Assembly: GCA_004835665.1 (NCBI GenBank)
Contig: RBKR01000015.1
Coordinates: 1,240,001-1,304,000 of the forward strand
Length of the DNA stretch: 64,000 bases
Direction of reading: 5' to 3'
Source of the DNA: Phoma sp. XZ068
Lineage: Eukaryota; Ascomycota; Dothideomycetes; Pleosporales; Didymellaceae
Under the pieces are notes generated by a model. It worked only from the letters and a program-made list of their open reading frames with translations. It had not been told where the DNA came from and searched no databases. Within the stretch, counting starts at the first letter, position 1; the number at the start of each line of letters is the position of its first letter. Of the stretch, positions 11,623-22,321 are shown piece by piece. Position numbers and translations under genes: made by a program.

Positions 11623-12466
11623 TTTTCTGAAATACTGGCCTTTGCCAATCTTTTCAAACATCCTCGAATGAATTATGTCCTTCTGGCTGACAAGACAGAT
11701 ACACAAGGTGACAGAAGTGTTTCCTCGATTTCACATAGTCAGTAGCCTGACACTGACTCGAGCTTACATGATGCGGGTTGTTCGTCTCGGGCCCATCGCA
11801 GGTACACGGAGAGCACCAGCCTTGCAATTGGTCACTCGAAGAAGAGAGAGAAGCTGTTAAAGAGAGACGGGGCAAGATTTTTGCTATACCTATATCTGCG
11901 GTCGCTGCAGCATGAGGTGAAGTGTCAATGCCTCGTTGCATAATCAAACCAAGGAATAGCAATTAATAGCTTTTGGCTATCCGAGAACATGTTCGAGCAC
12001 CTCATGCGAGCGGCCCATCAGCCAAGCGCCCAGCCAATAGAAAGCACCAGGCAACCGACCGTTGAGATGTGCGCGCCACACAAAACAACAGGCTGGACAG
12101 TGACATGTACAAGTAGAGCAAGCAAAGCAAACCCAGACAGTTAGCTGGGTAGGAAAGAGGCCTCGCATTGTAATTGTACGCGATTCCCGCCCGTGCAAAC
12201 CGATATTAGAGCGTGTTGACAATAGTGCCGCGTTTGCATGAGACTGTTCTGCGGCTTGGACTGAAAGGGTAGGTGCTACCAAAAACGGAGGGTCCGATCC
12301 TGTCATGCCCTTCTTCTATTGGCGGGAATGAGTCATGTCACATCATTCCAGCTTCCACTTCGCTGTGTTGGACGACCACACTTCTGGCTCCACAATCAAC
12401 CCTTTCGCCCCACGCGACGTTGTGATAACCCCGTGATTGGAAACGACAGCGTCCAATCCGACGAAG

Positions 12467-15036
12467 ATGACGAGAGAACCAGAACCAGGCTCAAAGCTCG
12501 GAAATGGAAAATATTCATTTCCGCCAGCTTCACTTCGTGAAGAAGTACAATCGAGCCAAAGAGAAGCCGCGGAAGTGGCGAGGGAGACTGTCATGGCCGC
12601 ACCGGAGAAGAAAGATTCAGATGCCGAGAAAGCTGTTTATACGCACGACGGCGCCCGAGAGGAAGTTCTAGAGACAATCATCCCAAGAACTGCTCCAGAC
12701 TCTCCACAAAGCGCTGTAGGATCTCCTTTTTCAGATGAACTTGGCAGGGAAGACAATGAGTATATCCAAGGATACAAGCTCTACATTGCACTCTTAAGCA
12801 TCATCTCTGTCTTTTTCCTGGTCTTATTAGACTTCAGTATTCTCTCTACAGTGAGTTCGAATAAGCCCAAGGTGTTTGGTGTGCTCTGATCAAGCCACAT
12901 GGGCCGTTTTGCTGACGATTTTGCCTCAATTCCGTGATTCAGGCTATCCCGTACATTACGACTGATTTCAACAGGTTGCAAGAGTACGTATCCCGTCACA
13001 GCCTCCTTTCTCTTCTTTCCCAAATCCTGCCCTTACCGCGAGCAGTCAAGAAACTACTCGTTGCCACATTATCGATTGGCGCTTTAATAGGAGTACAAAC
13101 ACAGAGACGTAGCTTGCTGACATGCGATTGAACAGTATCGGATGGTATGGGAGCGCCTATGTGCTTTCAAGGTATGTAATACTCGCTTTGGCGCAAAACG
13201 CGACGTCAACATCCTTCCCCGCGCTGATGTCACCGATCTAATCTCGTATCTAGCGCGGCCTTACAACCTCTGACCGGAAAATTCTACACCTACCTCAACG
13301 CGAAGCAAACTTTCTTGTTCTTCGTCATGATATTCGAGGTCGGCTCTTTGCTCTGCGCTGTCGCCACCTCGTCGACATTTTTCATCCTCGGCCGTACTGT
13401 CGCCGGGATGGGAAGCTCTGGCTTAGAGAATGGTGCCCTGACCCTCATAGCAGGAGCAGTGCCTTTGCACAAACGACCTCGTAAGTTGCAGGCAGCATAG
13501 TTGTTTCGCCTTCATCACCCTTAAGCATCTATTTGACCCGACTAATCTTTGGTCGTCATGTGTAGTGTACAATGGCATAGTATTTGGAGGTTAGTGAACA
13601 CTATAAAGTCTGACAAAACGCGTGGACTAACAATCAATTCAAGTCTGCCAGACAGGCATAGTTCTCGGGCCACTTATTGGCGGCGCCTTGACACAATACG
13701 TAAGCTGGCGATGGTGTACGTAGCCGCACTTTCTCTAGCATCTCCATGCGCTTGCGACTTGAGCGCTGACAACTTGCAGGCTTCTACATCAACCTCCCCA
13801 TTGGCGCGGTATCTAGTCTGTTTCTATTCTTCACGCACGTTCCAGATGAGACCGTCAAGCCACCCTTCTCGTTCGCCCTGCTCCGAAGCATCGTTCCGAA
13901 TCTTGATCTCACAGGCTTTACGCTGTTCACACCGACCACCATCATGTTCCTCCTTGCGCTGGAGTGGGGCTCGACTGAGTATGGATGGAGCTCGACCATC
14001 GTCATCGGCTTGTTCGCTGGCTCTGGCGCGACTTTGATCTTGTTCTGCCTCTGGGAATGGCACATGGGTGAGAAAGCCCTCATACCTTTTTACGTTGTGA
14101 AGAAACGGATTGTTTGGGCGAGCACGGTACAGAATGCGACCCTGTTCGTGAACAATTTCGTCGGTGTTAACTACGTTCCCATTTACTTTCAGGCTGTCAA
14201 GGGTGTCGGTCCCTCGCTCAGCGGTGTTTACACGCTGCCGTCCATTCTGACACAGCTGTTGTCCCTGATCCTTTCTGGCGCTCTAGGTAAGTCGAGTCCG
14301 CAATTTTCCGGAATTTAGACAGCAATCGGCACCAACTGTGATACTACAATCGATGAGAAGCGTAAATCAGAAGCTAACTAGAGATACAACGTAGTGAGAA
14401 GACTTGGTTACTATATGCCGTTCGGTGTTATTGCAGGCGCAGCGACGGCCGTTGCTTGTGGCCTGATATCAACCTGGGATCCGGATACCGCGACAGCAGT
14501 TTGGATCGGACACCAAATACTATTTGGTTTACGAGGGATGGGGCTGCAGACGGTAAGTGATTTCTCTAATTGCCCAAACATGAACTGGATTGCCATCTAG
14601 GCCGACTGCCTTGACTTGTACTGATGGGATGGGAATCAACTTATTGTAGGCTATAACCTCAGTACAAAACGCCGTCACGCCAGCACAGAGTCCCAGCGTG
14701 ATCGCCTTCATGGTCTTCGTGGAGAATCTAGTGGCCGCCATCTTCACCATCGTGGGCAACGCCATCTTTATGCGGGCTCTGACACGGCAAGTCTCGGCCT
14801 TGGCACCGTCAGTCAGTCGAGAGGCAGTTCTCAGGGTGGGTGGAAGCGCGGAAGCGGTGCGGGCCCTCCTGCCTCCCGGAAGCCCAGAGCTCCAAGGGCT
14901 GCTACTCGCTTTCTCAGACAGTGTCAACGCCGTCTTTTACCTGTTGCTGGCGCTGGCCATCGTTTCTTTCGTCGCAGCGTGGGGAATGGGCTGGGTGGAT
15001 ATACGAGGAAAGACGCCATCTGGAAACGAGGCATAA
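12467..15036 (+). CDS. MFS multidrug/toxin efflux transporter, DHA2 type (14 TM)
   Basis: Nine exons (12467-12850, 12943-12983, 13136-13171, 13254-13480, 13566-13589, 13644-13715, 13780-14286, 14395-14552, 14650-15036) join in frame to 611 aa. Family motifs appear in order: LLDFSILSTAIPYITTDF in TM1, DIGWYGSAYVLS, LGRTVAGMGSSGLENGALTL, GPLIGGALTQYVSWRWCFYI (the antiporter motif C region of DHA pumps), then TPAQSPSVIAFMVFVEN in the last third. The first roughly 110 residues are a charged cytosolic tail. DHA2 proton antiporters export toxins and drugs, and the closest textbook relatives sit in mycotoxin clusters. No biosynthetic gene is adjacent here, so it may be a general efflux pump. Exons as small as 24 bp make the exact model less certain than the family. 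Confidence 0.85.
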
Positions 15037-16238
15037 GAGATAGTATGGATGTCAGGTGGTTGGCCATTCTTTCAACAAGTCTAGCCGATCCTTGGCGATT
15101 AATCAACTTAAGACCAGTCCTGTAAGGACACGCCTGGTCAGTGCTCGAAAGTAGAATGGTTCTCTGGGAGTAGGTCGGCATTTATCCTGTTTTAGCTCCT
15201 TAGCTTTGAAATGACAGCGCAGATGATGCCTAATGGTAACACCGAAGATTTGCCAACTAGAATCTCGTTTCTTTCACCGTGAAAATAATATAATAAAGAA
15301 AGAATATGTAATGGCGCGACGATTTTTCAAGCTGTGCTAGCTTTTAACGAGTGCGAGTGTTCACTGAGAGAGGCACTTAGACCTATGCATAATTATAAAT
15401 AGCATTGGTGCAATGCTTAATTATAGCTACCCTTTTGGTCTATTTGGGCCTGGCCAATCGATGCAATAGGTTCACTGTTCAGGTACTACATTCTGTACAC
15501 ATTTTTCGCTGTTGCACGTTCAACGAGGATCATGTGCGACGCCAGAGGAATGAGAACATCTACGCACCTACCTCTTTGCACAATGGAGACGCTTTGCACC
15601 TTTCATCTGGCGCCTACTCCAGTTTCCCCAGAGCGAGGATTTATCCAGGCCAATTGTAGAAAGAGCCGAATAGGCTGGCCTGTCAGCTCTCTTCCGTCCC
15701 TTCACTCCACCAAGACGCTGGCGCGTTCCCAGGTCGAATACGGATCGATGTAGCAGGATTGACCTGAAAGTAGATTCCGAACGAGGCGAGCAGATGTTGG
15801 AGGCGAAGACTTTGCTAGTCGGCCCATAATCGGAATGAGAGCTAACGCAATTGAAGCTTCTATTTGAAGTACAGAGTGTAGAACAGCAAAGGGCAGCGTT
15901 TGGCAGCGAAGCCTTACATAATTCGTTCGATGAGCGATGAAACCTTCAATTTATCTTGTGGTCAGAGCAAAGCACTCAGAGAGAGCGCCAAGGTCTTAGT
16001 ACTGCGCCACTCGATCGATCCCCATGGCAAAGTAAGGCATTGCATCGTCCTGAATGAGAACCGTTCTAGAAAACAATAAATATCTTGGAGCTAACCTAAT
16101 ATGCTTCTCTCCAAGCACAATGCCTTTGGAATAAGTGAAGTGTATAAATAGTCAACCTGCGCTGACTCGGATATCTCTTAAACAATCCAAAACAGTGTAT
16201 CGATAACTCTTGCGAGAACAAAATACGCTCCTTAGTAC
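15037..16238. other. Intergenic stretch
   Basis: About 1.2 kb with no supported gene. Open frames at 15405-15753 show no family signal. The right end carries the promoter of the next gene. Confidence 0.45.
16143..16151 (+). promoter_or_regulatory. TATA box of small secreted protein gene
   Basis: TATAAATAG lies 96 bp before the ATG at 16239, well placed for a core promoter. Confidence 0.5.
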
Positions 16239-16942
16239 ATGATGAAGGCTCCATTGAGCCTACTGATCTTTGTATCTTCCGTTGCCTTGGTTTACGCTGC
16301 GGTGTTAGATCCGTCCAACGTCCGTGCTGTCAACAATGGAAATACCCAACACCAGTCTACATACAAAGATGCGACGCAAAGTCGTGCTTTAGACCGAGGT
16401 TCAACGGTTGAGTTACGCTTCAGCGGCGTTCTGCCTCGTGATGCTGCCGATATTGAGGCTCGAGGTACGTTCATACGGCTTTTGACCAAAGCAGTACCTT
16501 GTCTAACACGAAACCAGCAGAGCTTTTCGGACAGGCTGGCAGTCTGGTCGACCTTCATAACCAAGGCGAACATGCTAAAAGAGACAGTTTTGAAGGGAAG
16601 CGTATCAAGGGAGATAGCAGTGACACAGTTTATTTAGTCCTGGATAATACGCTGCGGGGTATTGTTAGTCCCGCAGTCTACGAAGCTCTCTTCGGTTCCT
16701 CGCACATAACTTTCGAGCAAGTGCCTCAGCCTCTGGTGGATGCATATCCTAAAGGTCCTGTTCTAGACCAACGCACCCCTTTGATAAAGGGGTTTGATAA
16801 CACAGTCTACCTTGTCGACGAAGGAAAGAAAAGAGGGATCACGAGTGAAGATGTTTTCAACCGTTATGGATTCTCGTGGTCGAAGATTACCACAATTGGC
16901 TCTGTGGTTGATATGATCCCTACTGGAACTGTCATTACCTAG
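16239..16942 (+). CDS. Small secreted protein with two bacterial-like ~47-aa repeats
   Basis: Two exons (16239-16464 and 16518-16942) give 216 aa. Residues 1-20 form a signal peptide ending near VYAA. A basic, Arg-containing propeptide-like part follows. The C-terminal half holds two tandem repeats: the first (16619-16765) has SDTVYLVLDNTLRGIVS and the second (16790-16936) has DNTVYLVDEGKKRGITS; both end in a P-(K/T)-G turn. The pattern YLV-x-(D/E)-x4-RGI-x-S followed by Val/Phe and a Tyr/Phe resembles a repeat I know from secreted bacterial proteins (Y-x-ENGKKR-x-I/F-S type). There are no cysteines in the mature part. The function is unknown; a cell-surface or effector-like role is possible. 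A different start, two codons in, would use the second Met. Confidence 0.75.
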
Positions 16943-18006
16943 GTGGCAGTATATCTGCTATCACAATGGCACAAGGCTGTCTTCGTCAATATCACATTAT
17001 TAGGAAAACGGAAACCCAGCCACAGCAAAAGAATGAAGTGCTGTCCCACTTGGCGGCTGTGATGATAATTAAAACCGATTGATGCCTACCTAGGTACAGG
17101 GACGTAAAATAAACGCGCAATAGTTGCCCAGTACGACTGGCCCTTACATTAAAGTTGTCGAACGCATATATCGTAGCCAGATGATTGAAGAAGGCTTTTC
17201 GTGCTCATTGCTGTTGGAAAGAAATATACCGATCAAAAACAACTTCTATCTCGACGATCCTGGAATGAGCTTTTAATTAACAAGGCTTGCAGCAGGCTGA
17301 TTTTTAAGGCTTGAATATTTTTGAGATGGGGTTTCAGAATCTCCTGCGGGCACAACAAAGCAAGATACTGCGGTTGGTCTTGGGCCTCATTCGCTGGGGT
17401 TTCAGGAAACCAGCCTTCCGGAGAGCGGCTCACCAGATCTGAGCAGCATGTGCCGGCATGTCAACGTCAAATAATCCCCACACGACAACCAGGATTTCAT
17501 CATAAATCCGCTGTTGGTGTTGCTATCAACAATTCCTATTAAAAGTAGATGGTTGCGGACGAGAAAAATTCTGACACTAAGCTGAGACTTTGATGAGACG
17601 CATGCTGCATCAACCCTCGGGCATGACCGTATACGATCTAAACACCAAACATCTGTTCAATGACGCCTCGCCGTGCCTTGGAGGAATGGTCCTTATCTCA
17701 ATGCATTCATTTGCTACGACACTGTTTTGTGAGGCCGCAAAGCGACCCCGCCGTTGCCGAGCATTGTACTTAAGCTTAAACTTGCCTCAGGAACCTTAGC
17801 ATCGACATCATTCTTGCTATTACACGCCCGTTATTTGACTCAGTTCTATCAGTACATAAGTTTTAACAAAACACTATCGTTACATTTTGTTTTTATCATC
17901 ATACTCATCACCTTGGTTACCATATTTACAAAGTCGCACACCCCGCCCACTCACGCATCAAAAATCCCAAATCCGCAAAGAGCATATAAACTCTTGATTA
18001 GATCAG
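16943..18006. other. Intergenic stretch
   Basis: About 1.06 kb. No complete gene. A short frame near 17372-17404 reads GWSWASFAG, which recalls HET-domain proteins but is isolated. The promoter of the next secreted protein lies at the right end. Confidence 0.4.
17985..17990 (+). promoter_or_regulatory. TATA-like box of cysteine-rich secreted protein gene
   Basis: TATAAA lies 22 bp before the ATG at 18007. That is closer than usual, so the leader would be very short if this is the active box. Confidence 0.3.
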
Positions 18007-18467
18007 ATGAAGATGTATTTGGGAACAACCCTCATTGCATTGTTCGCTTCATGCGCCCTTGCTCTCCCTGCACAGGTTGTGTCAGGCAATGAAGTGACCG
18101 GCACCACGTGCCTTGACACTTCCATGTACGACTTTCGCTCACTGAATCTTTGATCGTCAATTAACCCTTATCCAGCTCACTCGACACACATGACACAAAC
18201 GTCGCGCTTTTGAATATATGTGGGGGGATTGCAGGCTCAATAGAGAAGTGCAATGGGAATCCCACGTCGACGACAGGCCAGTCCGGGAAGAGCTTATTCA
18301 CCTTGAATGCGACGCAAGCTGGAAGTACAATTAATGTCTCCAAGGGTCGCTGGGAGAGATGTATCAAAGCCGCAAAACTGACGTGCCCAAAGGGTACCTT
18401 TGAAAGTACGTGTAAAGGGGGGGCTACGCCTGGGGGTGATGTCAAATTCAGCTTGACGCAGGTGTAG
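18007..18467 (+). CDS. Small cysteine-rich secreted protein (effector-like)
   Basis: Two exons (18007-18125 and 18176-18467) give 136 aa. A clear signal peptide (residues 1 to about 20, hydrophobic core LGTTLIALFASCALA) is followed by a mature chain with six cysteines: in TTCLD, NICGG, EKCNG, WERCIK, LTCPK and STCKG. The even count suggests three disulfides. The mature part is small, polar and rich in Gly, Thr and Ser. I recognise no domain. Size, secretion and cysteine content match fungal effector candidates or small secreted antimicrobial-type proteins, but nothing shows the target. The intron is 50 bp with GTACGA/CCAG ends, and the frame is restored exactly. It sits between another small secreted protein gene and an ankyrin gene. 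Confidence 0.72.
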
Positions 18468-18720
18468 CTTGCTATTGTAATTGACTGTAAGCAATAAATC
18501 CACTATCAACATTGAACCCAAACAGTATTATGATATTTTGTCTTCTATACTTGTCCTATACTGTCTATATTCCGTACATCTGAGGCTAGGAAGTGGACTT
18601 TTCACGTCTGAATGAATTCTGCCTGGATATGAGGTGTCATAGCGAGATAAATTTTCTGACTCTGCAAACAATAAATACCGAGGTCAGGGGACTGTAGTAC
18701 CTGATATCCATAGCTATTAC

Positions 18721-19920
18721 CTATTGTGCAATTGCACCGTTGTCCTGTAGCAGTCTAACAACCTCAAAGTGCTCATTGCGGGATGCAGCTTCTAAAGCCG
18801 AACCATAAAACCCACCCTGGATATTGACCTCAGCACCAGCTTCCAGCAACAGTTTGACGTTTTCGACCTTCCCTGAGTGCGCCGAAGCTTGTAGTGCCGT
18901 ACCAAGTTCACCACCAATAGCATTCACCTGTGCCCCATTCTTCAACAGTAGTTTTAGAATTTCGCAACTTTCCGAGCGCGCGGCAGCTTGTAATGGATTC
19001 CCATGCTCACCCCCTTGAGCATTTACGTTCGCACCATGATCGATAAGCAGCCTAACAGCCTCTATGTCGCCCTGCAGACTAGCGGCTTGAAGCGGGCTAC
19101 CATAATGACCACCCCTCGCATCCGCGTTTGCGCCTCGATTTAGCAGTGTTTTCAAACCCTCATGGTGCCCAACGTATGCTGCTGCTTGCAGAGCTGTACC
19201 AAAGTGGCCACCAAATGAGTCAATGTCGGCTCCCATGATCAGGAGATACTCAAGAGTTACTATATCTAGTGCAGCAGCAGCTTCTTGAAGTGCTGTTTCT
19301 CCTTTGTTCCCGCGTGCATTGACGTCCACACCTGCCTTCAGTAGTTTCCGCACCATGTCATGTGATCCTGATTCAGCGGCAGCACATATCGTGGGTCCGA
19401 GGTTGTGAATTTGGTCATGTAAAAGGTCCTGATGACCTTCTAGCAAATCAAATATCTTCGCGTGCCCGCCTGCCGCAGCTTCCCGTAATGCTGAAGCATA
19501 GTCGTAGTCCATTTTGGCGTCGAGAAGAACCCGGACTATTTCTGTAGCACCGTGATAAGTGGCGGCCTGTACCGCACTGCCAAAGGATCCGCCAGAACTG
19601 TCTGTGGCCCCGGCATCCAGGAGCATTTTAACAAGGCTTAAGCTGGGCACAGATGCGGCAGCTTGCAGAGCGGTACCGCGACGGCCACATCCAGAGACTA
19701 GGTCAGCCCCGGCAGAAAGTAAAATTTGAGCGATATCTTTGTGTCCTTGTGCGCAAGCGGCGACAAGAGCGCTTCCATAGTATTCTCCAAAGTCATTCAC
19801 TTCATGCCCACCAGCCAAGAGTCGCAATACCTCCTCCTTGTTGCCGTTTGCAGCGGCTCTCTGGAGGGCATGTGTGTTGTGGTCGCGGTCCAACGGATAG
19901 GTTATGCTAGGTTCTGTCAT
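18721..19920 (-). CDS. Ankyrin-repeat protein
   Basis: One exon of 399 aa from ATG 19920 (MTEPSITYPL); an upstream ATG at 19980 would add 20 residues. About twelve ankyrin repeats fill the protein from residue 20 to the end, with the consensus G-x-x-G-(S/T)-(A/P)-L-Q-A-A-A and LL-x-x-GA(D/N)V at 33-36 aa spacing. The strong Gly-Gly-x-x-Gly linker and ALQAA wording are typical of the C-terminal repeats of fungal NACHT/NLR-like proteins. No NACHT, HET or other effector domain is present on either side, so this is either a stand-alone binding protein or the surviving C-terminal part of a longer gene. Repeats 4-5 (YASALREAAAGGHAK and GPTICAAAESGS) are the most diverged. Confidence 0.85.
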   Translation of the reverse strand: MTEPSITYPLDRDHNTHALQRAAANGNKEEVLRLLAGGHEVNDFGEYYGSALVAACAQGHKDIAQILLSAGADLVSGCGRRGTALQAAASVPSLSLVKMLLDAGATDSSGGSFGSAVQAATYHGATEIVRVLLDAKMDYDYASALREAAAGGHAKIFDLLEGHQDLLHDQIHNLGPTICAAAESGSHDMVRKLLKAGVDVNARGNKGETALQEAAAALDIVTLEYLLIMGADIDSFGGHFGTALQAAAYVGHHEGLKTLLNRGANADARGGHYGSPLQAASLQGDIEAVRLLIDHGANVNAQGGEHGNPLQAAARSESCEILKLLLKNGAQVNAIGGELGTALQASAHSGKVENVKLLLEAGAEVNIQGGFYGSALEAASRNEHFEVVRLLQDNGAIAQ

Positions 19921-20587
19921 TTTGGCAGCGTTGGGAGGTAGGATATGCAGTATATGCTGGCAAGATCCTGCCGGCCCCATCCGGCGGCCTTATCTGACGC
20001 AATAGGTCTTGGCCTCGGTTATGCCCAAAAATGCGCACGGTGCACACGATTGGACACGATCTCTCAGCAACGTCCCCAGTGGAGTATTGTTTGATCAATC
20101 ATGCCCTGACCACTTTGACCAGGGGAGACAAAAAGGCACCAATTAGGCCATCATGAAGCTGTGGGTACCCAGGTATCCCTGAGCTACCTCAGTGAATATG
20201 TAAGAGAACCGATCTTGTATATCCTAGAGAATAAACAAATGACGGGCAGGCTGAAAGTCTAGATTTGTACGATGAATCTGCTATACCATTCACCGAATGC
20301 ATGTACACTATTGTTACTGTACTAGGAAGGCGGTGCTTATGCAGGCACCTTTCAATGCAGCATGAGTTTTGTTGGTTGGAAAATATGTATTGTAATAAAT
20401 TCCTATACGGAGAAATAGCCACCAAACAGAGCGATCATAGATCACCTTGCGCAGGGGGACTCGTTTAGCCCTATAGAAGGACTCTTATATACTTCGACCG
20501 GCGCGTATTTCTAAAGACGACACTATTAAACAAATTAAGCCACGCCGACTCGCTTAGGAGTCCATCTCCATCCATGTGCATTTCCCG
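19921..20587. other. Intergenic stretch
   Basis: About 670 bp between two minus-strand genes. No gene or repeat recognised. Confidence 0.45.
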
Positions 20588-22321
20588 CTACCACACATGA
20601 CCTTTTGTCTGCTTGATGTTAGTAACATTAATGTTACGCCATATGATGACAGCTATAAAAGCGACAGCCCAAACAGCAACTCCAACTGTCAACAGTCTCA
20701 ACTGAGCGTCCTCATAGGCATGTTGAATAGCAATGCGCGTCGGGGAGCCAACTGGGTATGACAACTGAGTGGTGATGTCTGCGTAGATCATGAGAAGATT
20801 TTCAAGATCTTCGACAGGTAGATACAGCATCAACTTTTTAGGCAGCATGTCCTGCCAAATGGCGGATGCGGCGGTGGCGCCAATTGCACCACCGATGTTG
20901 CTGAAAACACCAAGCACTGCAATGCAGACCGCTACGTGAATGTGCGAAGCTGCAGCGAGGATAGCGATCTCGGCACAGATGACAACAACTCCCTGGCCCA
21001 TGGCAATGAAGATAAGGCACATGACAATATAGCCACTGCTTGTGTCTGACCCTCGGAAGTGGATCATTAGGCCAAGACCAAAGACGCTTATGGGGATGCC
21101 ACAGTAGAGACACACAGGCTTGAAAAGCCCGGTGCGATGAATGACGAAGCCAACGGAAACAGCACACAGAACTCCGACAACCGTGTAGCTCTGAACCACG
21201 TAGCTCGCGTCCTCCACGGATAGGTTTTTGACGACCTGTAGGAAAGATGTGAGGAAGCTGAACCATAGAGCGTAGCTCAGAAACAGCGTAGCAGAGAGTA
21301 GACATGCGCCGAAAGCAGTACGATCCAAAAGGAGCGAGTAAGGCATGAAGGTTACCGTCGCACCATACTTCTCCCAAAACACAAAGGCGATGATCAAGAA
21401 AATGCCTACGACGAGCATGCTGATAACAATTGGTGATCCCCAGCCTCGGGCTTGTATGGTGTAAAGGTTGAAGGGGAGGAGGAAGAGGGCAACGCCAGCA
21501 GAGATGAGCAGTAGACCAATAGCATCGAACTCGCGGCAGTAGTGCGCAATGGATTGCAAGGCAGTGCGACCGCCTGCGCGCTTCGGAATAAGCCCCAGTC
21601 GTTTAGCCTTTATGTAATTGTTCAGCAGCAAGCCGAACAGTGGCAATGTTACGACAGGCACGAGTATCGAGAACATGCCAAAGCACCAACGCCATCCGGG
21701 ACCGTTGAGGAAACCTTGTGAAACGGGGCCTGCCAGCCAGCAGGTAATCAGACTGGATGAAGTAACAATGGCCTGCATTAGGCCTCGGTTGCGAAGAGAC
21801 GATGTGTCGGCGACAAAGACGGAAATAGTATACTGGATCCCCTGGTTACCGACGGTGTAGAAGACCATAGCAGCTGCATAGGCCTCAACCCCGTTAGAGG
21901 CTGCCATCATGATCAGGCCAATGACTGCAATGAAGATACAGAGCAGGTAGCCCTGGGGGCGGCCGAAGACATCGAGGACCTTGGCGAGAGTGAGATTGGT
22001 GACGCCGCCGATAATACTGCTGAGGATGCTGACAGTGGGGGTAAGCGAGTGGAGTGCGAAGTTTGACGTGACGTATGGTGTAAGGGAGATGGCAGTGCCT
22101 GAAAGCAGAGTCTCGACGAAGTAGATGATCCATAGGAAAACGTAAGCGACGATGAGAGCGTTCCTGGTCCAAGCGACTGTGGTGGCCTCGATGTCCTGAA
22201 CACCTGACTGGGCATTGGGATCAGGGAGGTTGTCATCTGCTGGCCCTGATAACGAGTTCTCAGAGACGTTGATGTTGGCCTCGGAGCCCATCTTGGGTTC
22301 GTGGGGAGTGTCCGCAAGCAT
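20588..22321 (-). CDS. MFS transporter, siderophore-iron transporter (SIT/ARN) type
   Basis: One exon of 577 aa from ATG 22321; an ATG at 22291 is also possible, while the upstream one at 22495 adds unlikely sequence. It shows the SIT layout: a polar N-terminus with GVQDIEATTVAWTRN just before TM1, FVETLLSGTAISLTPYVTSNF, VLDVFGRPQGYLL (cytosolic MFS motif), AMVFYTVGNQGIQYTISVF, GPGWRWCFGMF, and 14 predicted membrane segments ending in VAVWAVAFIAVIIWR. Fungal SIT carriers (MirB, Sit1, Arn) import ferric siderophores. This gene is head-to-head with the isocyanide synthase hybrid across 1.65 kb, so it is a candidate carrier for the isocyanide product or its metal complex. Direction of transport cannot be told from sequence. 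An exact GATA-type iron-repressor site was not seen by eye. Confidence 0.88.
   Translation of the reverse strand: MLADTPHEPKMGSEANINVSENSLSGPADDNLPDPNAQSGVQDIEATTVAWTRNALIVAYVFLWIIYFVETLLSGTAISLTPYVTSNFALHSLTPTVSILSSIIGGVTNLTLAKVLDVFGRPQGYLLCIFIAVIGLIMMAASNGVEAYAAAMVFYTVGNQGIQYTISVFVADTSSLRNRGLMQAIVTSSSLITCWLAGPVSQGFLNGPGWRWCFGMFSILVPVVTLPLFGLLLNNYIKAKRLGLIPKRAGGRTALQSIAHYCREFDAIGLLLISAGVALFLLPFNLYTIQARGWGSPIVISMLVVGIFLIIAFVFWEKYGATVTFMPYSLLLDRTAFGACLLSATLFLSYALWFSFLTSFLQVVKNLSVEDASYVVQSYTVVGVLCAVSVGFVIHRTGLFKPVCLYCGIPISVFGLGLMIHFRGSDTSSGYIVMCLIFIAMGQGVVVICAEIAILAAASHIHVAVCIAVLGVFSNIGGAIGATAASAIWQDMLPKKLMLYLPVEDLENLLMIYADITTQLSYPVGSPTRIAIQHAYEDAQLRLLTVGVAVWAVAFIAVIIWRNINVTNIKQTKGHVW

Larger units (their letters stand above)
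10547..12466. other. Intergenic stretch without recognisable gene
   Basis: About 1.9 kb. Short open frames on both strands lack recognisable similarity, codon bias or splice partners. It holds a (CTG)n microsatellite at 11600-11622 and a 10-bp inverted repeat at 11317-11353; the promoter of the DHA2 transporter must lie at its right end. Confidence 0.5.

Noticed and set aside
11977..12306. Minus-strand 109-codon open frame
   Set aside because: Cys/Trp-rich text without any recognisable family, splice partner or promoter; probably chance.
15405..15753. Two overlapping plus-strand open frames
   Set aside because: No similarity, no codon signal and no plausible splicing; treated as intergenic.
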